DNA from: Lumnitzera littorea
Lineage: Eukaryota; Streptophyta; Magnoliopsida; Myrtales; Combretaceae
Direction: 5' to 3'
Length of the DNA stretch: 64,000 bases
Assembly: GCA_024138015.1 (NCBI GenBank)
Contig: JAMXBB010000009.1
Location: 39,740,344-39,804,343, forward strand
The position numbers and the translations under genes were made by a program. How positions within the stretch are numbered: the first letter of the stretch is position 1; every line of letters begins with the position of its first letter. Shown piece by piece: positions 44,640 to 56,889 of this stretch. The notes beneath the pieces were generated by a model. That model saw only the letters and a list, made by a program, of their open reading frames with translations. It had not been told where the DNA came from and made no database searches.

Positions 44640-46756
44640 CCTTCTCTAGTTGGGCCTGCTTCGGTGTCATTTGGATAATGGGGAATGAAGTCAAATATGT
44701 TGAATGTGGAAGAGACATCATAGTCTTTAGGTAGCTTGATCTAGTAGGTGTTACCGTTGATTTTGTTCAGGACCTTAAATGGACTGTTAGCTTTGGGTGA
44801 CAACTTGTTTTTCCTAAGATGGGAAAATCTTTTTCGGATGAGGTGGATCAAAACTAGGTTGCTTGGATTGAAAGAAATAGCTTGGTGGCCTCAACTTCTG
44901 ATCTCATGTTGTTATTCATTGAACTGGGCAATCTTCTTGGTCACTTGCTAATGCAGTTTGTATAGTTTATGAGCTTGGTCAACTCTAGACTAGCTTTCTT
45001 CGAGAGCTGCATAGGTACTGATCATGTTTAGTAGGATGGTTAGGTTAAGGCCATAGATTACCTTAAAGGGAGTCTTTCCAGTAATACTGTAGACAGTTCA
45101 ATTCTAAGCAACCTTTACAATAAGTAAACATAGATCCTAATCTTTTAGACTCTTTCCTATTATAGCTCGGAGCAAAGTGCCTAATGTCTTGTTCACAACT
45201 TCAGTTTGGCCATTAGTTTGAGGGTGGCTACTTAAACTGAATGCAAGTTTAGTGCCAAGTCTCTTCTATGAGTTCTTCTAAAAGTAGCTTAGAAATTAGT
45301 ATCTCAATCTAAAACAATGGACTTTAGAACTCCATGTAAGCGAACGATTTCTTGCAAAAACAAATTAGCAACATATAAAGTATTGTTAGTTTGGAGGTAC
45401 GGAATGAAATATGTTGTTTTGCTGAATTGATCCATAGCTATAAGGATCGAGTCCTTCCTTTTGGATGTCTAGGGCAACCCTAAGACAAAGTCCATGCTAA
45501 GGTAAACTTAACGTGAGGTCGGCATGAGCAAAAGGCATGAATTCTTCATGTAGCTCCTTTCTCCCTTTTGTCCTTTTGCACACATTACAACTACTGACAA
45601 CCTTATGGATATCCTTAGCTAGGCAGGCCAATAAAAGTTTTCTCTCTATAGTTTAGCAATTTTTGGTCTCACCAAAATGCTTGGATAAACCACCACTATA
45701 AGCTTCCCTAACCAATAGGTCGCATATGGAACAATTAGGTATATACAATCTCCTCTCCTTAAACAGATATCCGTCCTTTAAGTCGTATTCTCCAATACCG
45801 ATTGCATCTTAACATTTCTCAAGCATAGGATGGAAGTGTGGGTCTTGAGCATACTACTCAACAATAGGGGAAAATCTAAACAACTTTTTCTATAAGGTGG
45901 TTAGTAAGACATGCTAACATAATAAAGCGTTAGTGACTACATTAACATTACCCCTTTTGTAACTGATCACATAGGAGAATCCTTCCATGAACTCCAACTA
46001 TATAGCTTGCCTTTTGAAAGTTTTTTCTGATTCCTAAATGTTTCAAGGGGTCATGATTTGTATAAATGAAAAACTCTCAAGGTAGTAAGTAATGCTACCA
46101 CATTATAAGAGCTGATAAAGAGAATATAACTCCTTTTCATACACATAATAATTCAGGGTGACACCATTAAGCTTCTCACTATGGTAAGCAACAGGTCGGC
46201 GTTCTTGCATCAGAACTACCTCAATGCTAATACCTAATGCATTACATTCTAACTTAAATGGCTTGTTAAAGTCAGGCAGAGTTAAGACAGGTACGGTGGT
46301 AAGTTTCTCTTTGATCTCCCTATAACTCTTCCTGGCTTGGTCAATCTACTAGAATCCATCATTCTTCTTTCCAGCTCAGTCAAAGGGGTCATAATGGTAC
46401 TAAAGTTTTTGATAAATCTCTTATAAAAAGAAGCAAAAAACTTCTAACTTTAATAACATTATTAGGTGCAGGCCACTTTAAAATAGCTCAGACCTTTTCT
46501 TCATTAGCTTGGATTCCTTCTCTAGATACTAAATATCCCAACAAGACAACTTTGCTTTGGCAAAATGTACATTTCTTCATGTTTTTGAACAGTTTCTTAA
46601 CACGAATTATGTAGAAAATGGCTTAGAGGTGTTTTAAGTGATTAGTTAGGTTAGTACCATACACTAGGATATCATCAAAGTACATGACCACACATCTTCT
46701 GATTAAGGGGCACATCACATGGTTCATGAGCCTCTTAAAAGTGTTGGGCATGTTAG
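44640..46756 (-). pseudogene. Element E pol fragment: RT (second half), RNase H, integrase
   Basis: Minus strand from the F border. RT palm starts at ...TFKRLMNHVMCPLIRR and has an intact catalytic CVVMYFDDILVYG motif near 46680, then HLKHL and KKCTFCQSKVVLLGYLVS. RNase H is decayed. Integrase has a zinc-finger tail NVCKRTKG near 45580, the catalytic-Glu segment SHPQTNGQTEVVNKTLGTLL near 45200, and a C-terminal part ending KLSPKANSPFKVLNKINGN then TYQIKLP near 44760. No chromodomain was seen beyond it. Several stops. The sublineage within Ty3 is not determined. Confidence 0.8.
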
Positions 46757-46925
46757 TGTAAACCTCAGAATCAAGTGTTTAAGGTTTGATATATAAAATT
46801 TAAGGTGATTGAATAAATTGTCCGATTAAGCATAAATTTTATGATAAAGTTAGAAATACTTGTAAAAGTGATCCCGTGAGTTTGAATTTAGGAAAATAAA
46901 TAATAAAATATTATAATATTAAGTT

Positions 46926-46930
46926 ATATG
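46926..46930. repeat. Target site duplication of G, left copy (ATATG)
   Basis: The right copy at 47396-47400 reads ATATC. Confidence 0.6.
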
Positions 46931-47395
46931 TGTTGTTGGTGAATTTTGGGATCAAGGAGAATCCTACAAAAGAGAATAAAATGCTTGGTTTTGGGGTCAG
47001 TCCGGTGTGGTCACTCCGATGCTTAAGTTAGGTGACTTTATATAAAAAGTATGTGAGTGAAGTGTTAGAGAGATCTTACGGAGTTTTCTTTCCCATATTT
47101 ATCGTCGGCTGTAATGTCTAAGGTAGTTGTTGGAATAACTGTTAAGACATGTGGAAGGTTCTTGATTTAACATCTTTCCCGATATGTAAGGAGAGTAGGC
47201 AGTTATGTAATATAACCATACTTATGATAACTATTCACGTCATGAGCTTGAATTCAAACCAGGAACATATTTAAGATACTTAGTATAAATGTCGTGTATC
47301 ATCTTTCTAGAGGTATGCTGAGAGAATCAAAATATTCGACTTATTGGCAGCCGAATGAACGAGTATGTTAAATGAGCGAAAACTGATTATCAATA
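46931..47395 (-). mobile_element. Element G: solo LTR of the A/B/C family inside F's 5' LTR
   Basis: Starts TGTTGTTGGTGAATTTTGGG and ends GATTATCAATA (decayed CAACA). It includes GTCAGTCCGGTGTGGTCACTCCGATGC, split here as GTCAGTCCGGTGTGG and TCACTCCGATGC, also seen in A and B LTRs. It is flanked by ATATG/ATATC. No internal region. Confidence 0.85.
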
Positions 47396-50140
47396 ATATC
47401 TATATTATCTATTATTTATGAGAAATACCTAAAATGAGTTCCGATAATTAACTAAAAATCATAAAATAACATAAATAATAATTAAGAGTATTTATTTGTG
47501 CTCTATATGTATTTATGTAGAAGTAAAAATACTCGAAATTATTTGAAATACCTAAAATATGTTCAAATAATGTTAATTAATCAAGGAAAATTAATTAAAA
47601 AAATCAAGATAAATACTAGAAAGTGTAGAATTTTAAGATTTAGGGTGTGGCAAGTTGGAAATGGAAGATAGAAACTCAACCAATAAAATTAACCTAAACG
47701 GAAAGTGTAAAAGAGAGAGGATAAGGGACATTTGACATAAGTAAAATCGAAGAAAAACCTAACTACCTCTATAAATTTAGAGCAACTCTTCCAAAATTCA
47801 TTTTGGTCAATTTAGAGTCTAGAAAAATTTAGGGAGAGGTGAGAAGAGGAAAGAAAACAATTTTACCAAAAATAGACAAAATAGTGTGTAATTAGAGTTA
47901 TAAAGAGCACATACATCCAACGACCACTTGGAACACATCAACCACCACCACCTGATAGTAGACCCATTGCCAGGGGCTATCGAGATAGTGGGAGCTATTG
48001 TTGGTGGTTGGAAGCCAATCATTCAGGTAAGTTTAATTTTGTACCCAATTTTGTTTAATTTATAAAAAAAATATCAAATATATATGGAAAATTATAAATT
48101 TTGATATTTTGAGTTATTTTTGTATATAGATTTAGGGGAAAATGTCAATTTGATAAAATTAGTTTCCGGGATATATCGTTCTTAAGAAATCACTAAACCC
48201 AAACGGATTTTCTCTTTGGATTTAAATGACCTTGATGATGTAGTTTTGATCCCAAAATTTTTGTGTATACTGTTTAGGATATATATTGTAGTGCTATAAA
48301 GAGATTTTCTTAAAATTAATATTCTAAGTTTTTACCTAATTTTTTAGGCCTTAAAATCATAAGTAAAAGGATATATTTTAAGTTTAATTTATGATTTAGG
48401 GATAATTTGATGAAAATATCGACCTAAAGTGTAATTAGATATTTAAGAATGTTAGTTGCTGATGGGAGATGATAGTTGTAGTATTTGAGATGTTAGATGT
48501 ATGTATTATGTATATTATGTGTTAGATAAGTGTAAATGAATAATATGTGAAGATGGAAATTAAATGAGTAGAGTAAATTAGGTTAAAATTGATAATAATA
48601 ATATAATTCTAGTTAGGAACATAGATTTCAGAATTTATGTGAAAAAACGTAGGTTATTTTTACATTGATAGTAAATTCGATAATTAAAATAGGAGTAAAA
48701 TGTACTATATAAACCAGAATACTGGTTAGGAGCTAAATAGAAAATTTAGGATACCTAAATATAGTTAGATGAATTTCGTATATTGGTTCAGAAGGAGTTC
48801 TTAAGATTTACAAATAAAAAACTATAAACAAAAGTTGAATTAGAAACTAATTTAAGAACCGTTTCAAAAACATAAAAAATTAATCTAGAATGAATTCAGT
48901 TATAAGTAACATAAAACTTGGATAATTGAGTAAAATTATAATTTAAAAACTTATATGTAACAAGGGTATAAATACTAAAAGAGTATTTTTTTATAGGAGC
49001 AAGCAACGATAAGTTGACTCTATAACATTTTTGAGTGAGCAAATTGAGGATTTCAAGTAAGTTAGGATCGATATGTTGCCGTAGTTTGAGATACTATATT
49101 ATGGTTCTTAGAGACTTAGGATTGTAATAGATAAATGTTTGTATGCACACTTATGTGTCTTTGATTATTTGGCTGTTTATTGATGCTTTATTGTGGTGAT
49201 TGGTTGTGATTTGTGTAAAGTGAAATTGATTGATCACCCTAAACCAGACCTAATTGTATTCGATTTAAACACCTCAATTAGACATGCATTGTAACCTTTT
49301 AAGGGACGACTAGAATTCTTTAACCAAATACCGATATCTTCCAAAGGGATAGTGCTGTAGCATAATGGTCATTTCTTCATCCTTAGTCGAACTAAATGAT
49401 AGAAGAGAAGATTGTGGTAAAGGTAAGGGTAGTGGTTCTAAGGATAGTCATGGGAGGAACGATGCCTCTATTGCATAAACCTGGGTTTGGTCGCGAGCTC
49501 TTGCATATACATCAAAACTCCTTAAACCTAGATTAGAGAAAGAGAGAAAGTGAAATTTCTCTAATTTCATAATGAACCGAACAACATTGTGTGATAGCAT
49601 TTGCATGTTGTATTGCATTTAATTAAGTGTTTAAGAACCTTGCTTATGTTTGTTATACAGTCTTATGTCTCTGTCTCTATTTATTGGGTTGGGTTGTTGG
49701 TTGCTCTTACCCACATAGATTTTCTTACTAGTAACAATTAATATGTCATGTCATAACTACCCATAGGTTAGTACCCTTTTAAAGAACTTTTGGGAGAGTG
49801 AGGATCAAATTGGCTGGTTAACAAAGTCCTAGAGAGTTTTGCTAAAGAATCTTAGATTCCTTAGAGTGATGGTCTAATATTCTACATATTTTAGACTGTT
49901 ATGTTATGTAAATATCTCCTCGGATGATAAGACAATATAAATACATAAATATGACTTAAAGTTTTGTATGTAATTTTATCATTAATTTTATATAAATTGT
50001 TTACTTTAAAGTAGGTAGTCGTGGACACCCTATGTAAATCACATCTATGATAATGATTGTGAGGTTAGTTATTATCTTAAGTTGGTTTACATGGTAGGAC
50101 TATTGCGACTCCGTCGCTTCGGAGCATAATGGTTCTTGGT

Positions 50141-50152
50141 TGGTATTAAAGC
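50141..50152 (+). other. Element F primer binding site (iMet-type)
   Basis: TGGTATTAAAGC, a decayed TGGTATCAGAGC, nine bases after the LTR. Confidence 0.7.
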
Positions 50153-50401
50153 AATGTTCGAGTGAACTCACTTTGAAGTGTCATAATTAAAAGATGTAGA
50201 CCACATAGGAATATAGTGAGAGTGGGTAGTATTAGGTGGGCAATAAAAAATTATATTGTGCATTCTAAAGTAAAAGTAAGTATATTTAGTATGTTGAATG
50301 CTAACTAATCTTAAGTCTAATTATAGGGTCATAGGGGTGAGTTGATAGTTAATTGGATACAGTTTAAATGAAATAGAGAGGAGTCTCTCATCAATTATAG
50401 G

Positions 50402-51200
50402 GTTAAGATGCAGTGGCTATTATTAGAGTTGGCTGACTAGGATATGTTTAGAACGATGGATGAGATCATTGATAAGTATATTAATAGAATGAGTTATACT
50501 TGGCAAGATTAATGCGCATTAATGGAGATGAATCTAGGACCTCAGTACATTAGGTATACTATAATAGCAACTTTCAAGCAGAGATGGTTGGATAAGGAAG
50601 GAATCATAGCTTTGATGATGCTAATGAGATATTTTTTAGCTAGATTAGAAGGAGGGAGACCCTATCTTGCTAGTATCAACCGTATTCCTATTGGTGTACC
50701 ATATATCCTTGGCATTATCCTTTAGGGATTATCAATTGGTTTCCATATTTCCTTGAGCCTACTAAAACGGGTATAGAGATACCATTAGTGCCTAATGAAC
50801 TAGATCCTAAGCCTATGATGCTTGAACCACTGTAGGAAAACCAACAACCATAAAACCATAAGCTGTAGCCCAGTCAAATACATAGAGTAATCATTAGGAA
50901 AATGGAGCTAATGTTGAGGAGTATCTAGAATAAGAGGATCCTGAAGAAGAAGAAGCCAAAGAAGAAGAGCCTGAGGAAGAGGAACATGAGATAGATACTA
51001 AGGATGGATCTAGTGAGGACATGTATGCCATAGTCATGCAAACTATAACTGGTGCTGAGATAGATGGATTAGGAAATGGTTGTGTTAATGAGTTTGAGGA
51101 TGATGAAGTATATGGGGTGATTCTAATTCTCGAAAGTCTTGAGATAATATCAAATAATATCAATAAGTTTTGAATCTATAAGTAAAGAGGAAGATAATAT
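50402..51200 (+). pseudogene. Unidentified ORF between primer site and gag of element F
   Basis: A frame open apart from two stops runs from about 50402: MQWLLLELA, MFRTMDEIIDKYINRMSYTW, MEMNLGPQYIRYTIIATFKQ, LMRYFLARLEGGRPYLASIN, RIPIGVPY. After a frameshift near 50710 it continues INWFPYFLEPTKTGIEIPLV then PNELDPKP. A last shift near 50915 leads to a very acidic tail (EEEEAKEEEPEEEEHEIDT). About 260-270 residues in all. It is not Gag, which begins 0.6 kb further on, and I recognise no domain. AT-rich untranslated-looking DNA (51300-51800) separates it from gag. It could be an element accessory gene, a captured host gene fragment or an inserted relic. Confidence 0.55.
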
Positions 51201-51837
51201 AATAGGTAAACATATGGAGTGGGTTCCTTTCAATCAGATGGTTGTTACAGGTAGTTTTGATGAGGATTAGTTACAGTTGATTGACTTTGTTTAGCTAGAT
51301 CCTTAGGTGTGATCCAATAGCATTTTTGGTTGAATCTGATGTATATTTTGATCTTTTGATGTATCTTTTTTACCTTTTAATATTTTTTGACCTTTTGATG
51401 TATTTTGTAGCTCTTGGATCATGTATATATGATGTAAATAGTCTATGTAATCAAATCAAATGTAATCTTAGCAATAAGTAATGTAAATCTTTTGTGATGT
51501 ACAGTTGTAAATATCGAATCTATACAAGTTAATGTAAATATTGATGTACTCAAGCTGTAAATCTTATGTATGTATTCAAAGGTCTATCGAGCTGTATATT
51601 TTATTTTCTGGAATTGTAATCAACTATGATTATGTGAAGCAAGAATCAAGCCAATAGTGAAAGTTAAGCGTATTGTACAGATTGATTGAAATAAAGTTAA
51701 TATTATTATTTTATATAAATATAAATCATAGGAATTCAACAATTCATGAAATATTTATAAAAATAAGGAATTGGATGACTTATGAATAGATATACATGTA
51801 GATTTTGTAAGTCATAAATACCAAATGAGTAATGGTT
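51201..51837 (+). other. Non-coding stretch before gag of element F
   Basis: Contains a repeated phrase TT(A/T)GATGTAT(C/T)TT (51352-51412) and many TGTAAAT motifs (51430-51560). It resembles a 3' untranslated region more than coding DNA. Confidence 0.4.
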
Positions 51838-52935
51838 GAAACTAGAGGTAGAAGTCGCAATGGAAGGACTAGGAGAAATTAGAACCCTGCACTATAAGTA
51901 CCATCACCCCTAAGGGAATAACCTAGGCAAGACATACCTTACTTGCTAATATGTATACAATGATGAGGTAGTAAGGAACGTTGATTTAGTATCTTGTTAC
52001 TGGTGGTAATACGGGCAATAGGAGGCTAGATAAAGAGTAGAGCAACCTCAGGATGTAAATAAGCTTCTTGAGTTCATAAAAGTAAATTGTTACTTTAAAG
52101 GAGAAATGGGTAAGCTAACCTTAGGTAATGATTGGTTAGCTTAATTTGAAAGAAGTTTTTAGGCTTTTAGAATCCCAGAGTCTCAAAAGCTGGCATATGG
52201 TACTTTTATGTTAAAATTTGTTGCTCGAGTCTGGTGGGACCTAAGAGTGAGATAATTAGGAGATAATATTACCTAATAGAAGTTTGCAGAGGAGTTTAAA
52301 AAGGAGTACTTACCTCATAGCATTTAGAACAAGATGGTGTGAGGTTTATTTGAACATAAGAAGGGAGGTATGAGTGCAACTCAGTATGAAATTGAGTTTA
52401 ATAAATTGTTGTAGTATACACCTACTTCCTATCAGGATAATCTTGAGCTAAAGAAAGATTTGTTTCTCATTAGATTTGATCCTACTATGTGTTGTAAGTT
52501 AGAGGATTATGGTTTCACTACTTATAATGAAGTGGTGGATAAGGCAAGGCAATTAGAAAATAATCTTGTAAGGATGCAAGCAATGTGAAGTCAAAAGGTC
52601 AACAAGGGTTATCAACCCAATTCATCATTCAAGAGATCATACCCAGGCATTACTAGTAGTTCTAGGTAGAAAAAGAAGAAACTAGCAACTTTAACTAGTA
52701 ACCTTGCGTAGTTGATGCCCAGTTAGGATTTTTATAATAAGGATGGTAATGTTAAGTGCTAGAAATATGGAGCAAATCATTTTCCTAGACAAATGTGCTC
52801 AACTTAAGGGAAAGTATTTTTATATGTGGTGATTAGAATCATTTATTGTAAGCGTGCTCCAAAATGAAATTAGTGAGATGTAACAAGTGTGGTAGGAATG
52901 GACATTTCTCCAAGTATTGTCCACAGTGTAGATAA
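51838..52935 (+). pseudogene. Element F gag
   Basis: Begins MVETRGRSRNGRTRR, the usual Tekay-type Gag start. The Gag core spans about 52170-52590: AYGTFMLKFVARVWWDLR, then QYEIEFNKLL, ENNLVRMQAM. A zinc knuckle CNKCGRNGHFSKYC (C-X2-C-X4-H-X4-C) lies at 52879-52920, intact. Multiple TAG/TAA stops, mostly at likely Gln or Trp positions. Known role: particle protein binding the RNA. Confidence 0.85.
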
Positions 52936-53239
52936 GGAACTAAAAAGACTAGAGGTTCTGGTAACACGATTGCACCTGCTTATATTTTTCCTATGGAGGA
53001 TATAGAAAATGAGGAGGATGAAGATTTTTCTAATTAGATGGAGGAGTATTATCATGACGATATTGAAGAAATTATAGGAGTTGAAAAAGAAATTGATGAA
53101 AGACTTGTGATAGGTACATACCCAGATTATTTATTTTGATGATAATTTAAGTGTAAGTTAAATTTAAATACTTACATCTTGAGATTTATGAATGTAAGTT
53201 TATTTAGTAATCATAGTATTAGTATATTCCAAGAGGTGT

Positions 53240-56200
53240 GCTTATAAATGGATAACCTACTTTTGCATTATTTAATACAGGTGCATCTCATTCTTTTGCA
53301 AGTCAGAATTTTGTAAATGAGAAGGGGATTAGTATAATAAAAATTAATATGACTTATAGAGTTAAAACATCTACTAGGGAGAAAGTAACAATTCGAGAAG
53401 TGATGGATAATGGTCGAATTGAAATTTAGGAGAAGTACCCTATAAGTCTGGTAATATTACCTTTATAGGATTATGATGTAATTGTGGAATAGATTGTTTA
53501 TCTAAGCATAAAGAAAACGTGGAATGTAGTAGTAAAACTATTATTCTAAATAATGGAGAAATGGTGTTTCAAAGGAAAGCAGGTAGAAGTAAATTAAAGT
53601 TAGTCATTGTTGAGATATGTGATGAAATGCATGGAACAAAGGTAGAAGAGAATAATTGGAAGTTTAGTTAGGTATTTACTACCGAAGTAAAGAAAGAGGT
53701 ACCCAAAGTAGTAGATATGCTAGTAGTATGTAAGTTTCCAAATATGTGTCCAAAGGATCTACCGAATATAGCTCTGTATCGAGAATTGGACTTCACCATC
53801 GAGTTAGTCCCTTGAACTGAGCCTATTTCTAAAGCTCCATATCAGATGTTGCACATAGAACTTCAAGAGCTAAAGAAGCAACTTCAAGAGTTATTGTATA
53901 AAGGATTTATTCATTCGAGTGCTTCACCATGGGGAGCACCCGTATTATTTATGAAGAAGAAAGACGGTACTATGAGATTGTGTATAAACTACCGGGAAAT
54001 AAATAAGGTTACTGTTAAGAATAAGTATCTATTACCTTGCATTGATGATTTATTTGACCAATTACAGGGTGCAATTGTGTTTTCTAAAATTGATTTGAGA
54101 TCAAGGTATCGTCAACTACAAGTTAAGTTGGAGGATGTACCTAAAACTACATTTAGGACACGATATTAGTTATTATGAATTTCTGGGGATGCCTTTCAGT
54201 TTGACAAATACCTCAGCTGTATTCATGGACTTAATGAATTGTATATATCAACCATATTTGGACAAATTTGTTGTGGTGTTTGTTGAAGTTATTTTGATTT
54301 ATTAAAAAACTAAGGAGGAGAATGTAGAGCATTTACAGTTAGCGTTATAGAAGTTAAGAGAAAATAAACTATATGCTAAATTAAGTAAATGTGATTTCTA
54401 ATTTGATAAGATTTCTTTTCTAGGTCATATTGTATCTGGTGAAGGAATGTCTATGGACCCTAAAAAAGTAGAACTGGTAATGGAATGGAAGTAGCTAACC
54501 ACTATCTTAGAAGTGAGAAGCTTTTTAAGTATGGTTAGATACTATCAACGGTTTATAAAGGATTTCTCTAAGATTGTAAGACTGTTGACTTGATTGACTT
54601 ATAAGGATGTCAAATTTGAGTGGAGTAAGGAATGTGAGTAAAGTTTCCAAGAATTGAAGAAACGATTGGTTACGGTACCAGTATTAACCTTACCTGATTT
54701 GAATAAGCCATTTAGTGTATATAGTGATGTTTCTTGAAACGGATTGGGTTGTATACTAATGCAAGGTGGATAAGTTGTAGCACATGCATTGAGACAGTTG
54801 AGGCCACATTAAAGAAATTATTTAACTCATGATTTAGAACTAGTAGCTATGGTGTTTACTTTAAAAATTTGGAGATACCACTTATATGGACAAAAGTGTG
54901 AAATATATACTAATCACAAGAGTCTAAAGTATTTCTTTACTTAGAAGTAGTTAAACTTAAGACAAAGGCAACAGTTAAAGTTAATTAAGTATGAACATAA
55001 ATTATCATGCTTGAAAAGCCAATCTTGTAGTAGATGCTTTGAGTCAAAAGAATTATGAACATATTGCATTATCGTTAACTTCCCAACATGAATTAGTGCA
55101 AGAATTTGAAAAGTTGGAAATTGGATTGGATTAGTGTGAACCTAATAGTCAAATAATAAATTTGGTGACGCAGTCTACTTTATTGGAAAGAATTATGCAA
55201 AGGCAAGAGGAGGACAAGGATAAGATGGAAATGAGAGAAAATTTAAGCAAAGGGAATGATTTTGATTTTAAAGTAGATGAAAGAGGTATATTAAGATTTA
55301 AAGGAAGGACATGTGTGTTATGAGATCCTAACATAAAGAAAGAAATTTTAGATGAAGCACACATTATGGGTCATACAATGCATCCGAAAGGAAATAAAAT
55401 ATACCAAGATTTAAAATCGATGTTTTAGTAGAATGAAATGAAAAGACATGTAGCATAGTATGTGGTAGAATGTATTACATGCTAGCAAATTAAAGTAGAA
55501 CATGAAAGACTAGTTGGACCATTGCAACCTTTAGAGATACCAAAATGGAAATGGGATCATATTATAATGGATTTCGTAGGGGTACTTCCTAAGACACAAG
55601 CTAGTTATGATTTGATCTGGGTGATTATAGACAGATTAATGAAGAGTGTACATTTCTTATCCTATTAGATAGGAGATTCAATGAAAAAATGGCTATACTG
55701 TATAATTAAGAGATTATTTAAGAGATAGTAAGATTACATGTTATGCTAAAAAATATTGTTTCTAATCAAGATGGTCGATTTATATCCAAATTTTGGGAAA
55801 GTTTACATAGAGCCTTGGTACAAAGTTACAATTCGATATAGCTTATCATCTATAGACAGATGGACAATTTGAGTAAACAATTTAAACTTTAGAAGATATA
55901 TTACGCATTTGTGTTTTAGATTTTGGTGGTGAATGGGATAAATATTTGCTATTGATAGAGTTTGCCTATAACAATTGTTACTAGGCAACTATATAGATGG
56001 CACCTTATGAGGCGTTTTATGGAAGAAAGTGTAAATCACCATTATATTAGGATCATGAGGAGTATGCAATGATTGGACTCGATATGATTAATCAAATGAA
56101 TGAAAAGGTTAAGATTATACGACAATGGATGAAGGAAGCTTAAAATCATTATAAAAGTTAGGCAGATTTGAAGAGAAGACCATTGGAATTTGAGGTCGAA

Positions 56201-56600
56201 GATTATGTTTATGTTAAGATAAGTCTATTCAAGAGACTTAAATGATTTGGCTCAAAAGGAAAGTTAAGTCTACAATATATTGGTCCATTTGAAATACTAG
56301 AGAAAGTAGGTAATGTATCCCATAGAATGTCCTTACCCCTAAGTGTATTAGTCTACCATAATGTATTTCATGTTCTAATGTTAAGGAAGTTTGTTAAGAA
56401 TCTGAATGCAATTGTAGAGATCAAGCCAGTAGAATTGAAGAGGAATTTTCAAATTATGAAGCAACTTATAAAGATACTGGATAATCAAGTTTAGAAGTTA
56501 AGGAATTGAGATATGGAATATGTGAAGGTACAGTAGGGTGAAAGTCTAGACTTAGAAGCCACTTAAGAAATGAAAGCAACAATGATGAAGCAATACTTGT
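53240..56600 (+). pseudogene. Element F pol: protease, RT, RNase H, integrase, weak chromodomain
   Basis: Protease at 53271-53300 reads FNTGASHSFA, the catalytic Asp changed to Asn. RT is open at 53846-54169 (SPWGAPVLFMKKKDGTMRLC, FSKIDLRSRYRQ); its active-site line reads LDKFVVVFVEVILIY near 54290, where the DD pair is EV. RNase H near 54705 has PFSVYSDVS. The integrase zinc region (HTMHPKGNKIY, CITC) is at 55370-55490 and the core is WDHIIMDFVG (55560), NQDGRF (55768) and TDGQFE (55860), so D, D, E survive. A final segment ILDNQVxKLRN then MEYVKV near 56470-56530 resembles the chromodomain of chromoviruses. More than twenty stops. Confidence 0.88.
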
Positions 56601-56700
56601 GGCTATTTTGATTTTTAGGTTAGTAAAAGAATTTAAGTTGTCATTTTTTATTAATTGAGTATGACGTAGATGTACAAAAGTTTTGAGGACAAAAATTTTT

Positions 56701-56716
56701 CAAAGGGAAGTAGAAA
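56701..56716 (+). other. Element F polypurine tract
   Basis: CAAAGGGAAGTAGAAA right before the 3' LTR. Confidence 0.75.
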
Positions 56717-56889
56717 TGTAAACTTTACAATTAGTTGTTCGGGGTTCAATACGTAAAATTTAGGGTGATTACGTAAGTACTCAATTGAGCTCAAATTTTA
56801 TGACGAAGTTAAGAATATTAGTAAAAGTGATCTCATGAGTTTGAATTTAGGAAAATAAATAATAAAATATTATAATATCAAGTTATATG
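56717..56889 (+). repeat. Element F 3' LTR, truncated to its first 173 bp
   Basis: Aligns with 46757-46930 up to AAGTTATATG and then switches to E protease sequence. The rest of the LTR (about 2.7 kb) is missing. Confidence 0.85.

Larger units (their letters stand above)
46757..50131 (+). repeat. Element F 5' LTR (contains G)
   Basis: Begins TGTAAACCTCAG, as does the 3' copy at 56717 (TGTAAACTTTAC), and ends GCTTCGGAGCATAATG, a decayed form of K's GCTTCGGGGCGTGACA. About 2.9 kb without G. TATA box TATAAAT at 47770-47776 and a CCACCACCACC leader at 47942, as in K. Confidence 0.85.
46757..56889 (+). mobile_element. Element F: Tekay-like chromovirus with extra 5' ORF, 3' LTR truncated
   Basis: The 5' LTR 46757-50131 (interrupted by solo LTR G) is followed by an iMet-type primer site, an unidentified ORF, gag (from 51838), protease, RT, RNase H, integrase and a weak chromodomain, then a polypurine tract and only 173 bp of 3' LTR. 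It sits in E in the opposite orientation. The MVETRGRSRN Gag start and the domain order are those of Tekay/Del elements. Every enzyme is disabled. Confidence 0.88.
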
